Assembly: GCA_030068145.1 (NCBI GenBank)
Contig: JAPJBO010000114.1
Location: 308,165-372,164, forward strand
From: Diplonema papillatum
Taxonomy: Eukaryota > Euglenozoa > Diplonemea > Diplonemida > Diplonemidae
DNA: 64,000 nucleotides
Direction: 5' to 3'
A program made the translations under genes and the position numbers. The notes below the pieces were generated by a model. It did not search any database and had not been told where the DNA came from. It saw only the letters and a list, made by a program, of their open reading frames with translations. Positions 1 through 11,707 of this stretch are shown here, piece after piece (the stretch's first letter is position 1; every line of letters begins with the position of its first letter).

Positions 1-871
1 GGTAAGAAATCTTTTTGCGGTGGCCTCCGCTGTCTGGCAGTTTGTTCTACCTCCGTTCTGTTACACTCGTTCTCTTCTCTACTCACTACTGTACGTACTC
101 TTTCACTCTTTTACTCTCTTTGGCTAGGCAAAAAAGACTCCTGCGGCCGACATCACGAACACATTCGCAATGAATGTCCCCCGCGTGCATACATGTTGAG
201 CAGGGGTTGCCCTGTAGCCCGCATCGGCCTAAGTCAACACTGTTACTTTCATCAGATGTTCACCGGGGAAGGGTCCGACCTAACCGTTAGTCAACAGCAA
301 CGTCGAAAAGGGGAGGGGGGAAGAAGTGTGAAAACGGGGTTTTGCCTAGAGGCTTTTCGTGTTATTTTGCAAATGCTTTGAGCTATCTTTGTGTCTGTGC
401 TTTCAGTCGTCTTCTTAACCATGGTTAAGTGCGCAAATGGTGTCAGCCGAAGCTGGTAAAGCTTCGGCGCCGCCCACGAAGATAGAAAATCGGTGGGGTT
501 GACAAGCTCGTAAGTGGTTGTTTGTAGATCAGTACAACCTTAAACTACGCCTAGCACGAGGCCAGGCGGTCTTTAGCGGACCTCCAGTACATTAAGCGCA
601 AGCCGGCAGGCCGTCAACAGACGCAGCACGGAAAGCTAACCTCGCCGGTGCATATAAATGGGGGGAGGGCAGTGGTTGCGCTTCAATACCACCAGCGGCA
701 AAACAGTGGTTGCGGCCACCACTGGGTGGTGGCGAATTTCATAAGAAATGCACCGGTGGTCAACTCGTGTGCATGATGGACGCTAGCGCTTCGATGCTGA
801 TAGCGACAACTTGCAAGTACCACCGTTCATGGAGAACACGAAGCAACAAGAAAGAGACAGTCAAAGCAAAC
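1..871. other. No gene assigned; probable intron or 3' part of the DUF4200 gene
   Basis: The DUF4200 exon to the right ends at a splice donor, so this stretch should begin with its intron on the minus strand. I found no convincing downstream exon on that strand. A stretch at about 327-370 recurs almost exactly at 6125-6168, beside alpha-tubulin copy 1. A TATA-like string lies near 651 on the plus strand, but no credible gene follows it. Confidence 0.4.
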
Positions 872-1375
872 CTGTCGCTGGATCTCCATCTGTTGTTCTA
901 GATACTGCTTGCGGGCCTGGAGCTCCTTGTGGTTGCCATCGAGGGTCTTCCACCTGGAGATAATGTCGTTCGGATCGGAGTACTCCTCGTTTTGCTGCAG
1001 CACGTCGTCCAGGTACTTTTGGTACTTCTGAAACTTTTGTAGCTTCTCCTTGGTCTCCTGCTTCTCACGCTCGAGGCGGCGGCCGTCATCGTTGAGCTGC
1101 ACGATGAGATGGTGCTTCTCCTCCTTCGCTTTCATCTCGGCCAGAGCCTTCTTGTCTGCTCGGTTCTTCTTGATCTCGTTTTCTTGGATGAACTTGTAGA
1201 ACTTAACCAGCTTGTCCTGCAGCTCTGTCCGCCGCTTACCGAGCTGCACCTCGCGCTCCCGCACGCGGTCCATCCTTTCTCTGTGTTCGGCTCTCTTCTG
1301 ATCGAGTTCCGTCTGAACGTCCATTTGCTCGCGCCGCAGCTTCGTGGCTGCGGACACATTGTCGAGAGTAGACAT
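872..1375 (-). CDS. First coding exon of a DUF4200 (CCDC42/CFAP73-like) ciliary coiled-coil protein
   Basis: This exon encodes 168 residues from an ATG at 1375. The sequence is almost wholly charged alpha-helical coiled coil. It has the DUF4200 pattern: a helix rich in KRAEHRERMDR-type repeats, then a KFYKFIQENEIKKNRADKK block, then a KYLDDVLQQNEEYSDPNDI segment and an RWKTLDGN motif. DUF4200 proteins (CCDC42, CFAP73, CFAP100) belong to axonemal or basal-body structures, which implies a flagellated stage. The minus strand reads CAG then GTTTGC at 872/871, a GT donor just before the frame runs to a stop. The protein is therefore incomplete here, and its remaining exons lie leftwards, probably outside the window. 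Family assignment is good; which DUF4200 subfamily is uncertain. Confidence 0.75.
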
Positions 1376-2196
1376 CTTCTTCAGAGTCTCCTCAAGGTCT
1401 CCTGGGTTTCGCGTTTATTCCGTGGTTAAACAGGGTATTTTCCGGGCTATGGGTTTTCCGTACGGGAACACGGGCTTGACCCGCAAGGAACGTGAAACCA
1501 CAACGAAACCACCGAAAAATAACTTCGTTGGAAGCCATCGTCCCCCCCCCCCCGCGCGCTGGGCCTTCAAGCGCCCTGATCGTTGGCCGCATCCGGCATT
1601 TGGTGCAACGAGCGACACCGCAGGCTATGGTCGGATCCGGTGCACGATCTGCGCAGCAAGATGGGCAACGCAGGTGATACCGTCCGTTTTCCTGCCGCAG
1701 GACGGCATTACAATAGAGACCTGTGCGCAATGTTTCCATTGGTGACTCACTCGATCCGCGCAAAGGCCGTCTGGGCAAGGAGAACCTGTGGATCGTAACA
1801 GTGCAGTTTGTTAAATCGTCCGTCTAGAAGATGTTGGGGATATGTCAGCTTCGCCTGCTCGTGTTAGAACAATTCACTTTGAACAGTGGTTTGAATCTTG
1901 TTCATATAAGAGCTGGCAATGAGCGGGAAACATTTTCAGATCTAACATCAACCTCGGAAGAGGAGACAGTCATCATCGCCGAAATTCGCACAACCGGGCT
2001 AGGTGTAACTCAAGCAATGGGTCGTATAGCTGAAGCATCCAAGGATCGATATGGCCTGCCACTATACGTCGGTTGCGGGGACTTTGCAAACTGTAAAGTA
2101 GCATGCTGTTCGACTTGGGTTCAGATTTCCGACTCGGGGCTGAGCGCTAAAGGCAAAGGGCTATGTTGCGCGCCGGTAGGAACGTTTGTGAGCCAG
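1376..2196. other. Intergenic region between TMC and the DUF4200 gene
   Basis: This holds the 3' side of the TMC gene and the promoter side of the DUF4200 gene, both on the minus strand. There is a short poly-C run near 1545. A plus-strand frame at 1831-2271 is open for 146 codons but overlaps the TMC end and resembles nothing I know. I see no repeat or RNA gene. Confidence 0.4.
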
Positions 2197-4407
2197 TCAG
2201 GTGCGGGGAGGAAACTCGCGCTGAAGGACGTCAAGGAATATGTTCGGGCTGCCACATCGTTCGACTGCTGAAATCTCAGGCGGGTTGACTGCATCAGCGC
2301 AGCAACTGCGTGGTTCAATGCTTTCAACGACAAGGTCGGAACGTTGTTCTTTTCCGGCCGTCAGGCTCGAGTGATCAGAGCGTTCAGAGCGTTGAGAAGT
2401 GTGGGGAGATCGGAATGACGGGTCCTTGGGAAGAAAGGCGCGTAAGGGATTGCCAAGAACGATGTTGTCACGCGTGTCTTCGACCGTACTCCGAGATGAC
2501 CCGCGACCCTCAGGCTCGTCTAGAACGATATGTATCGACACTGATCGTCCCCTCACTCCACCTCGGCTGGTAACGACCGCGGAAGAGGTGCGGCGCAGGG
2601 TTTGGTTCAGCTGCGAGCGTACATGGAGCTCGAGAATCCTGCGAAAGGCGCGAGCCTCCTGCTCCTTGTGCTCAAACTTCATGCGGTGAAGAGAGTCTGA
2701 GCGGGCTTTCTTCCGGTGCGCCAGGTACACCCAAATCAATAGTAGTCCGATTACAATCAATAAAACTGGAGGCCTCAGCAAGAAATTCAGATGCGATGCA
2801 GGGGTGGCATCGTCCAGCACGAAGTCGAGCGAGTCCACGGGTGTGCTGTTCGTGTGCGGGCCGCAGGGAGACGCGTCCCTCTGCAAGAAATACCCGATGG
2901 GTGTGAGGCACAGGAAGAGGGTCAGGACGAAGAGGAGAGAGAAGAAATACTGATCCTGGCCGGCTGCCATTCCCTTAGGTCCACGCTGCCATTGAGTGAG
3001 GATCGCTTTTTTTGCGAAGAACCTCAAGACAAAGGCGCACGAAGCGAGCAGCGGGAGCATAGGACACACCGGAGTTCCCAACCACACAAGAGTCTGTGCG
3101 TATACCAACTCAAGCATACTATCTGACAAGTTGAAAGTGGGTCTTGCCAATCCCTTCCTTGCCTTCCACCAGCTATGCACAGCAGAAACTCCCGCATTCA
3201 CCAGGGTGGTGACTAACAAGTCGATTATCAACAACTGAAGAAGCAAAGACCCGGTTTCCGCCTCTACGCAGAGCACCTTATGACTATGCGCCTTGTCCCG
3301 AGTGTAGATCCTGTACAGAAGGAAGGCAATGTTGCTCATTTTGGCGAAGTATGTCCGCCCAACGGTATGGTAAACGGCGAGGATCGGGTTCTGCCACTTT
3401 TCAAAAGCAACAATCCTCTTGAGGATGAACGGCCCGATCAGGCCTGTGAAGGAGACAGAGACGGTCACAAGGTACGGGCTGTATGCAGAGAGGCTCGATT
3501 CGTTTTCAACAAGGAAAAAAACGACTGTGTTAGTTCCAGCTAGGAGGGCTATGGAAGCCGAGATGCCGAGGCAGCGGCGAATGCGAAGCGACGGTGTAAT
3601 CTTTCTACTGGTGACGGCACCCTTCTTTGCTCTTTTGTCGGCTCGGTCTTGAGGAAACAACTGGGGATCGCCTTCATCAGACTGAACATGAAGCGAAAAG
3701 GCATCCAACAGGTGCTGTCGAATGTTGTTCAACAGGAGATCCACACCAGAGGCGTTCGACACGCGCATGTCAAGCCCGTACACCATGCGCACCAAGTACA
3801 GATTTGGATCATGCGCAGCCAACGAAACTCTGCCGATAGTTGCTCCAATTTTGCGTACGAGCAGCACAATCTGCCAGCCGATGGACGCGAATATGGCTAC
3901 CGTGTACATTGCGCCCATAGGGTACTCTGCCATTGTGGACTTGTACCCCGAGTAGTAAAACCAAGAACGATCCTCGGACACAATGCCGTTCGCCCCGACA
4001 AAGTTTTTAAGGGTTTCCCACGTGTCAAGCTCGAGCTGCTCTTCTTGATAGGTCAAGTACCAGGGCAAGAGGACAAGCACAAACCAGAAGAAGAACACGC
4101 TGACGTTCAGCCAAAAAAGGTACTTAATGAAAACAAAGAACGTTGCAACCCCGTGGCCGTACTTGCGGCTGATGAACGTGATGCCCCTCTCCATGGGAAA
4201 CAACTCATCCGCCGCGCGAATAATGCGCCCCATGTTGTCAGACCAAGCACGCCAGCAACCATGGCCCACTTTACCCAGGTCTTCCTCTCGCAGCACCTTG
4301 CTCGTGTCCTGCAGCCGGGACAGAAAGCTCTCATTCTGGCAGTCGCCTTGCTTCACTTGTCGCGCGAAACGACCGACGTCAATGCTAGTCTTCTTTTCGC
4401 GAGGCAT
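2197..4407 (-). CDS. TMC-family (transmembrane channel-like) membrane protein
   Basis: A single uninterrupted frame of 736 residues starts at an ATG at 4407. TMC proteins are multi-pass membrane proteins related to TMEM16/OSCA; animal members form mechanosensory channels. Residues about 83-116 match the first TMC segment (KYGHGVATFFVFIKYLFWLN). Residues about 380-515 hold the TMC signature: a CVEAETGSLLLQLLIIDLL block (usually CWET.VGQELYRL), then LVYAQTLVWLGTPVCPMLP, RFFAKK, and a PIGYFLQ..ASPCGP block. I count 9-10 hydrophobic segments. The C-terminal 170 residues are hydrophilic, Arg- and Ser-rich and probably cytosolic. The usual Trp of the CWET motif is replaced (CVEAET). No intron is needed. 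Family membership is firm; ion selectivity and the process served cannot be read from sequence. Confidence 0.88.
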   Translation of the reverse strand: MPREKKTSIDVGRFARQVKQGDCQNESFLSRLQDTSKVLREEDLGKVGHGCWRAWSDNMGRIIRAADELFPMERGITFISRKYGHGVATFFVFIKYLFWLNVSVFFFWFVLVLLPWYLTYQEEQLELDTWETLKNFVGANGIVSEDRSWFYYSGYKSTMAEYPMGAMYTVAIFASIGWQIVLLVRKIGATIGRVSLAAHDPNLYLVRMVYGLDMRVSNASGVDLLLNNIRQHLLDAFSLHVQSDEGDPQLFPQDRADKRAKKGAVTSRKITPSLRIRRCLGISASIALLAGTNTVVFFLVENESSLSAYSPYLVTVSVSFTGLIGPFILKRIVAFEKWQNPILAVYHTVGRTYFAKMSNIAFLLYRIYTRDKAHSHKVLCVEAETGSLLLQLLIIDLLVTTLVNAGVSAVHSWWKARKGLARPTFNLSDSMLELVYAQTLVWLGTPVCPMLPLLASCAFVLRFFAKKAILTQWQRGPKGMAAGQDQYFFSLLFVLTLFLCLTPIGYFLQRDASPCGPHTNSTPVDSLDFVLDDATPASHLNFLLRPPVLLIVIGLLLIWVYLAHRKKARSDSLHRMKFEHKEQEARAFRRILELHVRSQLNQTLRRTSSAVVTSRGGVRGRSVSIHIVLDEPEGRGSSRSTVEDTRDNIVLGNPLRAFLPKDPSFRSPHTSQRSERSDHSSLTAGKEQRSDLVVESIEPRSCCADAVNPPEISAVERCGSPNIFLDVLQREFPPRT

Positions 4408-5739
4408 GGAACATCTAGTATCTGTCTTGCCCTCTCTTCTCAGACTTCAACTTGCTTCGGTGGATGATATTCGGTCTTTCTTTACCAACGCCCGCTTGTC
4501 CCAGTTTCTTCCACCTGGTCCAGACAAAAATATCGGGGAGTTTCGGGGAGTTTCGGGGAATTCGGGGAGTTTCGGGTAATTTCCTTTGTGGCGACCACTT
4601 TCCCTGCGGCCGGCCCTGGCGAAGGCTGGGACTATTATGGCCCCACCTTGCACAGAGCGGCCCTGTGTTTGGCTATATGCCCCACAGCAACAACCCGAGC
4701 GGAAGCGCGGGGCTTCGCCCCCGGGGACGCCCGAAGCGACACCGAAGTCGAGACGCAAGCTGCGAGCGCCGGGGAAGAAGCAGCTGACGCCACCACAGAA
4801 CGCCGCAGGCGACACCAGGACGGCCGTTGGCAACGAAGCGGCGGCGGAAGGAATCGCCATGAAGACAGATGACGTGCACTCCGCGGCGGGCAGAGGTGCA
4901 AGATAAGGTACAAGCGACGAAGAGAGGTGGCACGAAACAACCGCCCGAGACCGACGAGCCAGAAGGTGACACGGCAGGTTCTTTGCAATCTAAGCCAACC
5001 ACCTTCGACTGGTCTTCGATCCAGATGAAGTGACGCCTCCGGGAATCATCCAAGCTGAGAAAGACGAGGCCTGCATCTTCCCGATGTGCTCGGAGAGCCG
5101 TTCCGGGATGGGTTGACCCACTGTTTCCGATGCGGCCTTCCTATCATCGCTTATTGTCTGAAGGCTAACCTCGGGTGCAAGAGCGGTGCTCGGGGGCCAG
5201 ATGGGGGAAGACAACTGGGTCTGCCCGGCTTGCACGTGGTTGCTACAGCGTGGTCAGAAGTGGGAAGGTGGTCGGGAGATGGCGGGTGTGGATACAGTAA
5301 GGTCAGGGCTCCTGGTAGGTTCCCCGAAACTCCCCGACACTTCCCCGAAACCCCCCGATACTCAGCCCGATATATTTGTGGGAAAAAGTGGGGCTGCCGG
5401 TGCGTGGGCAGGTGGGTAGTTGGGTAGACCGGGTGGGTGGATGGGTGCACTCTACCACTTTCTGCCTGACACTCTGGATACCCGAAAGACCTATCCCCCG
5501 CTCAAGCTTGTTGGTATCCGCAATCGGTTCTACTATGCGAAGACAGGGGGCTTTGGACGTCACGTTTCGAGCGACAGATTCCCTCAGTCTCTGGGCGACT
5601 GATTAGGCGACACTTGATTGTTGTCAAGCTGGTCTTTGTCCGCACACGCTGCTCTCTTGATAACGGTGCGTCGCATCGCCTGCGTGGTTGTACGTTCTCG
5701 AGAAGAAAGCGAAATAACGGTGGTGCGGTGTTTCATGTC
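4408..5739. other. Intergenic; holds a small inverted-repeat element
   Basis: This is the TMC upstream region. Short CGGGGAGTTT repeats at 4530-4578 reappear inverted at 5320-5365. They delimit an approximately 870-bp block, described separately. From 5400 to 5740 I see no gene. Confidence 0.4.
4525..5395. repeat. Degenerate element bounded by inverted CGGGGAGTTT repeats
   Basis: The left arm (about 4526-4578) reads AAATATCGGGGAGTTTCGGG followed by more copies. The right arm (5318-5395) is its reverse complement with small changes, including ATATATTTGTGG as the outer edge. Between the arms, plus-strand frames contain Cys pairs (CIFPMC, WVCPACTW) like a broken PHD-type zinc finger. Stops interrupt them. 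This looks like a decayed non-autonomous DNA transposon, possibly with a captured gene fragment. The family is not identified. Confidence 0.35.
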
Positions 5740-6124
5740 CTCCGACGGAAACCTTGTCTGGAATGAAAAGGGGGCGACGTGGGGGAGGTGCGAGAAATGG
5801 CTTTTTGGCTTCATATCTTTGGGATACTTGGAACGCGGCCTGACGTTCGAGCAGCGTCGTGATGAACACCGGAACAACAGGTATTCGCGTTCTGAAACTC
5901 AGCCCCTCCGCAATCGGCATTGCACTGCCGATGCAGAGCGGCTGCTTCGGTAGGGAAAAAGGTATGGTGAAAGCATGCACAACACGGAAGTGAAAGAAAA
6001 ACAGCGTATGAGGTGAGTTGGAGGGAGACGCTTGTGGCAGTCAGCCTCCCGTGAAACAGGATGCGGCGACCACAAAGGGAACTGTGAAGTCGCTCTGGTT
6101 TTGAACCAAAGCAAAGCAAAAAGA

Positions 6125-6168
6125 AATGTGAAAACGGGTTTTTGCCTAGAGGCTTTTCGTGTTATTCT
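6125..6168. repeat. About 44-bp insertion shared with 327-370
   Basis: Block 1 contains a segment reading TGTGAAAACGGG, then GCCTAGAGGCTTTTCGTGTT. It is absent at the same place in blocks 2 and 3, where AAAAAGAAAGAACAA is continuous. Nearly the same segment lies at about 327-370. It is either a tiny dispersed repeat or a templated filler at a repair junction. Confidence 0.5.
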
Positions 6169-6273
6169 GCAGAAAGAACAAGATCCTTGAAACTCAGGGC
6201 AAGAAAGAAATGCGGTGGTTTTCTCGAAAACCCCCGAAAAAGAGAAAGCGAGAGAGAAAGGACGCTGGAGTGA

Positions 6274-7641
<1,368 letters not shown>

Positions 7642-7805
7642 TTAGATTTTTCTTTAGATTCTCTGAGGGGTTGTGGCAATTCTCGTCACTTTTCGATCGT
7701 TCTTAGTTTTTCTCGGGGGTGCAAACTTTGAACAGACGGGCGTTTTGCCCGGTGAATGCGCTGTTCATGCACGGAGGACGCTTGCTGTCCTCTGTCCTTG
7801 TTGGC

Positions 7806-7970
7806 AGTATTGGGCTCCCGTCTCCAAGAAGAACGTGTTGTACGCGTCGTCCTCGATCCCGATCGTCTTGTCCGATGGCATCGCACCATCCGGACAGCTC
7901 CCAGCACGCGTTACCAGCTTGGCAGCCTGCCTGACCGATGTGGATCGAGATGCATTCCCTCATTGTGGAA
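7806..7970 (-). pseudogene. Alpha-tubulin 5' fragment (relic 1)
   Basis: This matches tubulin codons 1 to about 57, read on the minus strand from CCACAATGAGGGAATGCATC. An internal deletion of about 23 bp has removed codons near 24-31 and shifted the frame. The homology stops abruptly after the FFSETGA region. It lies immediately upstream of an intact copy in the same orientation, as left by unequal exchange or an incomplete tandem duplication. A shorter relative is at 21749-21820. Confidence 0.8.
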
Positions 7971-8313
7971 GCTAGATTTTGCTTTAGGTTTTCTAGGTGG
8001 CAGAGGGGTTGGCTCGATTGTTCAGGATAAGATAGGGCTGCAGGCCCGGCATCGCCGGGGAAATAGACGACTGTTGCTCCGGTGTGGCAGGCACCGTTTG
8101 TGCTCTCAACTGTCGAAAACATGAACGGGATGTCATCTACTGACAATGTACAGGGCAGTCTGTAAGCACCCGTCCAGAAGAACCAGCGGTGGTCGAGGTC
8201 ACTTTACGCCGCCACAGATGACCCGCATCTGGCTTCGATGCTCGGCTTTCTTGAGAAGCATTGCGAATACGATGGGCCGCTTTTCACAGCGGCTCACATC
8301 TTGACCGGCGTAA

Positions 8314-8525
8314 CATGCAGGGTCGAAACCTTGTGTCTTTTTAAAACGCTCCCGCGGGGCCGATGGAGCCCTAAAAAATTTTTCGGAAAAAAAAAAATTT
8401 GCTCAACTTCCTCAAAAATTACTGTAGAGTTTGTTCCAAACTTTTAAAATTCAAAAAACCCATTTTTTTTCTGAAATTTTTTTTTTTGCCATTTTCAAAA
8501 AGACACAAGGTTTTGACCCTGCATG
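8314..8525. mobile_element. KTAW-targeting MITE, copy 1
   Basis: A 212-bp palindromic element starts CATGCAGGGTC and ends GACCCTGCATG, with inverted ends of about 28 bp. Its interior is AT-rich (AAAATTCAAAAAACCC, GGGCCGATGGAGCCC). GTAA flanks both sides (8310-8313 and 8526-8529). The paralogous stretch in block 3 (21901-21910, opposite strand) has one GTAA and no element, so it works as an empty site. There is no coding capacity. Confidence 0.88.
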
Positions 8526-9370
8526 GTAAAACGATCGGTGCTGTGATATTGTTCACGACCAGCACACTGAGGTCACCGAGTGCTCGTGGAAGGGTCTTAC
8601 GGGAGGGGCTTTGATGCTCACCGATACCTTCTCCACTCAGCCTCAATGTTCACTGGTGAACGTTCGCCACAACGATGAGACTTTTGCATCTTGAGGAAAA
8701 GAAGAAGACCAGCAAATAACGTGCCTCTGGGTAACACCCCATGGTGGCCTCTCGGTCGCACACATGTAAGCGGTACACACAAGATGGAGCAAAGCTAGAG
8801 CATCCGTTGGAGTGCGTGCGGATGTAAACGGTGCTAGAGATAGGGTTGCGATGTGCTGGTGTCTGCTCGGTATTGTGGCCTTTCTGCTCCGTATAGCGCG
8901 GCTGGCTTGATTCCCACGACTCGTCCGATAGCTGATACTCCGAAGACAGAAGTTCATAAGTGGTTTCGCACCCAGCAGAAGGAAGGGTGTGTTGCGTATG
9001 CGCCAACGTAATGTGACCACATGCACTGGGCGGTGAAAGAGTGTGCTTGTCTCGATACACCAAAATTGGACGACTGCGGCTGTGTCTTGGAGCACTGCTG
9101 GCACATGCCTCAGAGCAGACTACATACTGTGGATGTCACAGCAACGGAGCACTGGTTACCAACAGTGGCCATACTCCCGGTACATTTGTCTGAGAAGGAC
9201 ATGGCAAAGGGAACACGAGGGGCCGACGCTGATCGAGACAGGTCGTCGCCGAAGCTGCGTACGAGTCAGACCGACACTGCACCATGAGCATCGTTTGTAG
9301 AGGTGTGCGGCTGCTCATCGCGAGTTTTGAGCAGCGTGTGCTTCGATTGACATCGATGGGGACACAGCGC

Positions 9371-9551
9371 TTGTCCTTGAAAGGATCCGTTGGCGGCACA
9401 CACGCGTGGGCACGGCACATCATCGCTTCAGTAGCAGGGCAGTGCCAGCGTGAGAGGCAGGCCGCCAATACGGCATCGATGTGTGCGTCACTTTTTGGAG
9501 GTCTCGGCTGTGCGCTGCCTACTACGAGCAGTACGCAGCGAGTACTCCGGC
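9371..9551. other. Short intergenic gap downstream of the J-domain gene
   Basis: This is the 3' flank of the J-domain gene. I see no coding or repeat signal. Confidence 0.35.
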
Positions 9552-9923
9552 TCACTTCTCCGTGAGGTAGGCAGGGCGCTTGTCCCTCCAAGTTGGGTAT
9601 GCCAAAGGGTACACGAGGGTGTAGACGCCTAATGAGAACACAATGAGTCCGACCGTCGCCACCAGACGCGACCGCTCCTCGAGTTGCGCCTCAGTGAGGG
9701 GCGGGCGGCCGTTTTCCCCGACGCCGTAATGCTGCTGCGTGCGTCGCTTCTCGAAATGCTCAGCGATGCGCTGCCGATTGCGCTGCCACGTATAGTTCTT
9801 CTGCATGACGGGGTCGTGCTCGTACTTCCATGGGTTGTCTGCATCAGCGTCACGTGTACTCGTCGCGTCTCCGCTCTCTAAAGCAGCACTGCGTTCTTGG
9901 AGGGCCTTGTATGCTGCCGATAT
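9552..9923 (-). CDS. J-domain membrane protein, exon 2 (end of J domain, tail and TM helix)
   Basis: This exon supplies the last 123 residues of the J-protein that begins at 12790. It follows an AG acceptor (GGGCAG) and opens with ISAAYKALQERSAALE, which completes helix IV of the J domain. Next comes an acidic linker, a basic QRNRQRIAEHFEKRRTQQHY stretch and one predicted membrane helix (LVATVGLIVFSLGVYTLVYP) about 20 residues before the stop. A J-protein anchored near its C-terminus would recruit an Hsp70 to a membrane; the basic N-terminus would allow mitochondrial or plastid targeting, but that is inference. The two exons join in phase 0 with no gap in the J-domain pattern. Confidence 0.72.
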   Translation of the reverse strand: MSAAYKALQERSAALESGDATSTRDADADNPWKYEHDPVMQKNYTWQRNRQRIAEHFEKRRTQQHYGVGENGRPPLTEAQLEERSRLVATVGLIVFSLGVYTLVYPLAYPTWRDKRPAYLTEK

Positions 9924-10059
9924 CTGCCCGTTTCAGAAAGTTAAAATCAGCTTGAAATGCTGGCATGTTTCCGGGCAAAAACTTTAGTTTAATGCCCAGG
10001 GGGATATTCTAGGATTCTGGATTTTCGGTTTGAGGGTCCGGCGCTATTCACTGACCATT

Positions 10060-10190
10060 TCTTTTTGTATAAGCACCTGCTTTGTAGAAAATGCTTGAGG
10101 AGGCTGCCAGCTGCAAAAGATCAAAGGAGGTAAATGTGCTGTAGCCCACACGAAACACAGGTGAATCTGGGTTTAGTGGCGGGCGTTGAA
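10060..10190. repeat. Short dispersed repeat shared with 25990-26105
   Basis: Both places carry AGCACCTGCT, later CCACACGAAA and CACAGGTGAATCTGGGTT, then a GCGGG core, in the same order and orientation. One copy lies in the J-domain intron and the other just upstream of the cyclophilin start. The element type is unknown. Confidence 0.55.
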
Positions 10191-10230
10191 CAAAAAAGAC
10201 GCACTTTGTAGTTGTATCGTTTCTCCCCCT

Positions 10231-10510
10231 CTAGCCTCCTTCGAAGTAAGCACAAGGCAGCCCCTCGAGTATTTTCCGTACAACGGACCAAGGTTCGTGC
10301 AAAATACCGTCGATAGCTATTCGATTATCCTTCGACTGGCTGAGGTATTTGTGCTGTGTCTGCTGTGGCTGGGTTGCTTCTGACTGCATGCAGGATCCTT
10401 CCCCGAACAAAAGGCTTTGCTCCAGTCGTTCCTCGATCTGTGATAGCTGCTGCCTGTCCTTCTGGACATCACCACGCTTCTGGATAACTTCACCCGCCGC
10501 TGTGCCGCGC
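10231..10510 (-). other. Open frame inside the J-domain intron, possible exon
   Basis: About 93 codons are open on the same strand as the host gene, reading through DVQKDRQQLSQIEERLEQS to a stop at 10231. There is no ATG near the start. The codon use and heptad-like Leu/Ile spacing look coding, but exons 1 and 2 already join perfectly without it. It could be an alternative terminal exon, a nested gene exon or chance. Confidence 0.22.
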
Positions 10511-10892
10511 TCATAAATGACCGGTCAATTTTCAGCGATGAATTTTTTTTGTCATAAATGACCGCCTTTTTCTTAGCGCGAGCACTGTACAGGGGTGGGA
10601 CTCACTTACTCACACATCCCCCTGCGGTTTAAGGCGAGTCCAGCTCTTCCTTTTTCAGTGGTACAATCATCCAGTACATGACAGGATCCATCTACAGAAC
10701 AGACACGTGAGCTTGATTGGAAACTAGGCCGTACAAAGCGCAAAGGGTGGAACTGCGCAGTGGAAAAGGGTGCGGTAGCTACTGCTACCGCAGCCTTCTC
10801 TGCTCTGCGCTGCTCTTGCTTGCAGCAGCTTCGTTTCTCGGATTCGTTTGACGACACTGACCTTGGGTTTTGTGCATACCGTAAGCAGAAAA

Positions 10893-11030
10893 AAGTTGGA
10901 CCGGAAATATGTGTTTGGACCGGAAATATGTTGGACCGGAAATATGTTGGGCCGGGAAAATGTTGGACAACACGACGACCAAAACAGTTGGACCATTTTG
11001 TCCGGTCCAACATATTTCCGCCCAGGCACG
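10893..11030. repeat. Inverted/tandem GGACCGGAAATATG repeat
   Basis: Three to four direct copies of TTGGACCGGAAATATG (10893-10965) are followed about 40 bp later by a reverse-complement copy (GTCCAACATATTTCCG, near 11005). The arrangement can fold into a hairpin and matches the inverted-repeat style of the right half of the window. There is no coding sense. Confidence 0.6.
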
Positions 11031-11380
11031 TTTTCACTTGGCGGGCCGAGGGGCATGCATGAGTTTAATTCTCCTTCGGTGCGAACCGTGCGGTTGAGCC
11101 GTAGGCGCCGCTCCAGTGTGCGAATTAATCTCATGTTTAATGTGCCTACCAAACGGACTTCGGCTACGTTCCTTGGCCGTACCGCTGACGCTACGGGATC
11201 CTCGGTTGTGTGCTCCTTAGCTGGATTGATTGCTCGATGGGATGAGCTGGTCGGCGTGTGGGCACGGGCGAATGTGGCCGCCATATGGCGCTGCGGTTGC
11301 GGGCCGGGCCCGCGAGCAGACAGGCTGCGTGCGCGACCACCGTTAGCTGGCTTGCGCTGCCGTGGGCCCGATCGCGCCAT

Positions 11381-11707
11381 TCACGCGTACCATGGGATTG
11401 TCCCTTCGCCGGGCAGCCCTAGCAATCCAGGGAACACAGACCTACATCCTCGGCATCTGAACGCGCAGCCATGAGCGGCTCGGATGTATGATGCCCATTC
11501 ATCGGGCGGGATGGGCAAACGGGGGCACAACACGATGTCTGCGTACCTAACCCATCCTCGCAAGGCGGCCAAGTACTGGTCCCAGGAACCAGTCGATATG
11601 GAGGCGATTCTCGCACGCTCCACTTGCCGCGATACGACGGTCAATCCAAAGCAGGGGTCGGTGATTCGTTGCAACGGGTCGTACATCCCCTGTGCATGAG
11701 ACCACAT
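11381..11707 (-). pseudogene. Possible tyrosine-recombinase N-terminal domain fragment (fossil)
   Basis: About 109 codons are open. Part of the translation (RARIASISTGSWDQYLAALRG, followed by a P..PDEWASYI pattern) resembles the SAM-like core-binding domain of tyrosine recombinases carried by mobile elements. No catalytic region can be recognised next to it. If real, it is a broken relic of a mobile element inserted in the J-gene intron. The family is not determined. Confidence 0.25.

Noticed and set aside
1831-2271. A 146-codon plus-strand frame
   Set aside because: Overlaps the TMC 3' end, lies antisense to all neighbours and matches no known pattern.
3649-4467. A 272-codon plus-strand frame opposite TMC
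   Set aside because: Antisense shadow of the TMC coding region with no domain features.
7703-8146. A 147-codon minus-strand frame containing tubulin start sequence
   Set aside because: It runs through the tubulin relic after its frame shift and has no tubulin sequence beyond; it is a pseudogene context.
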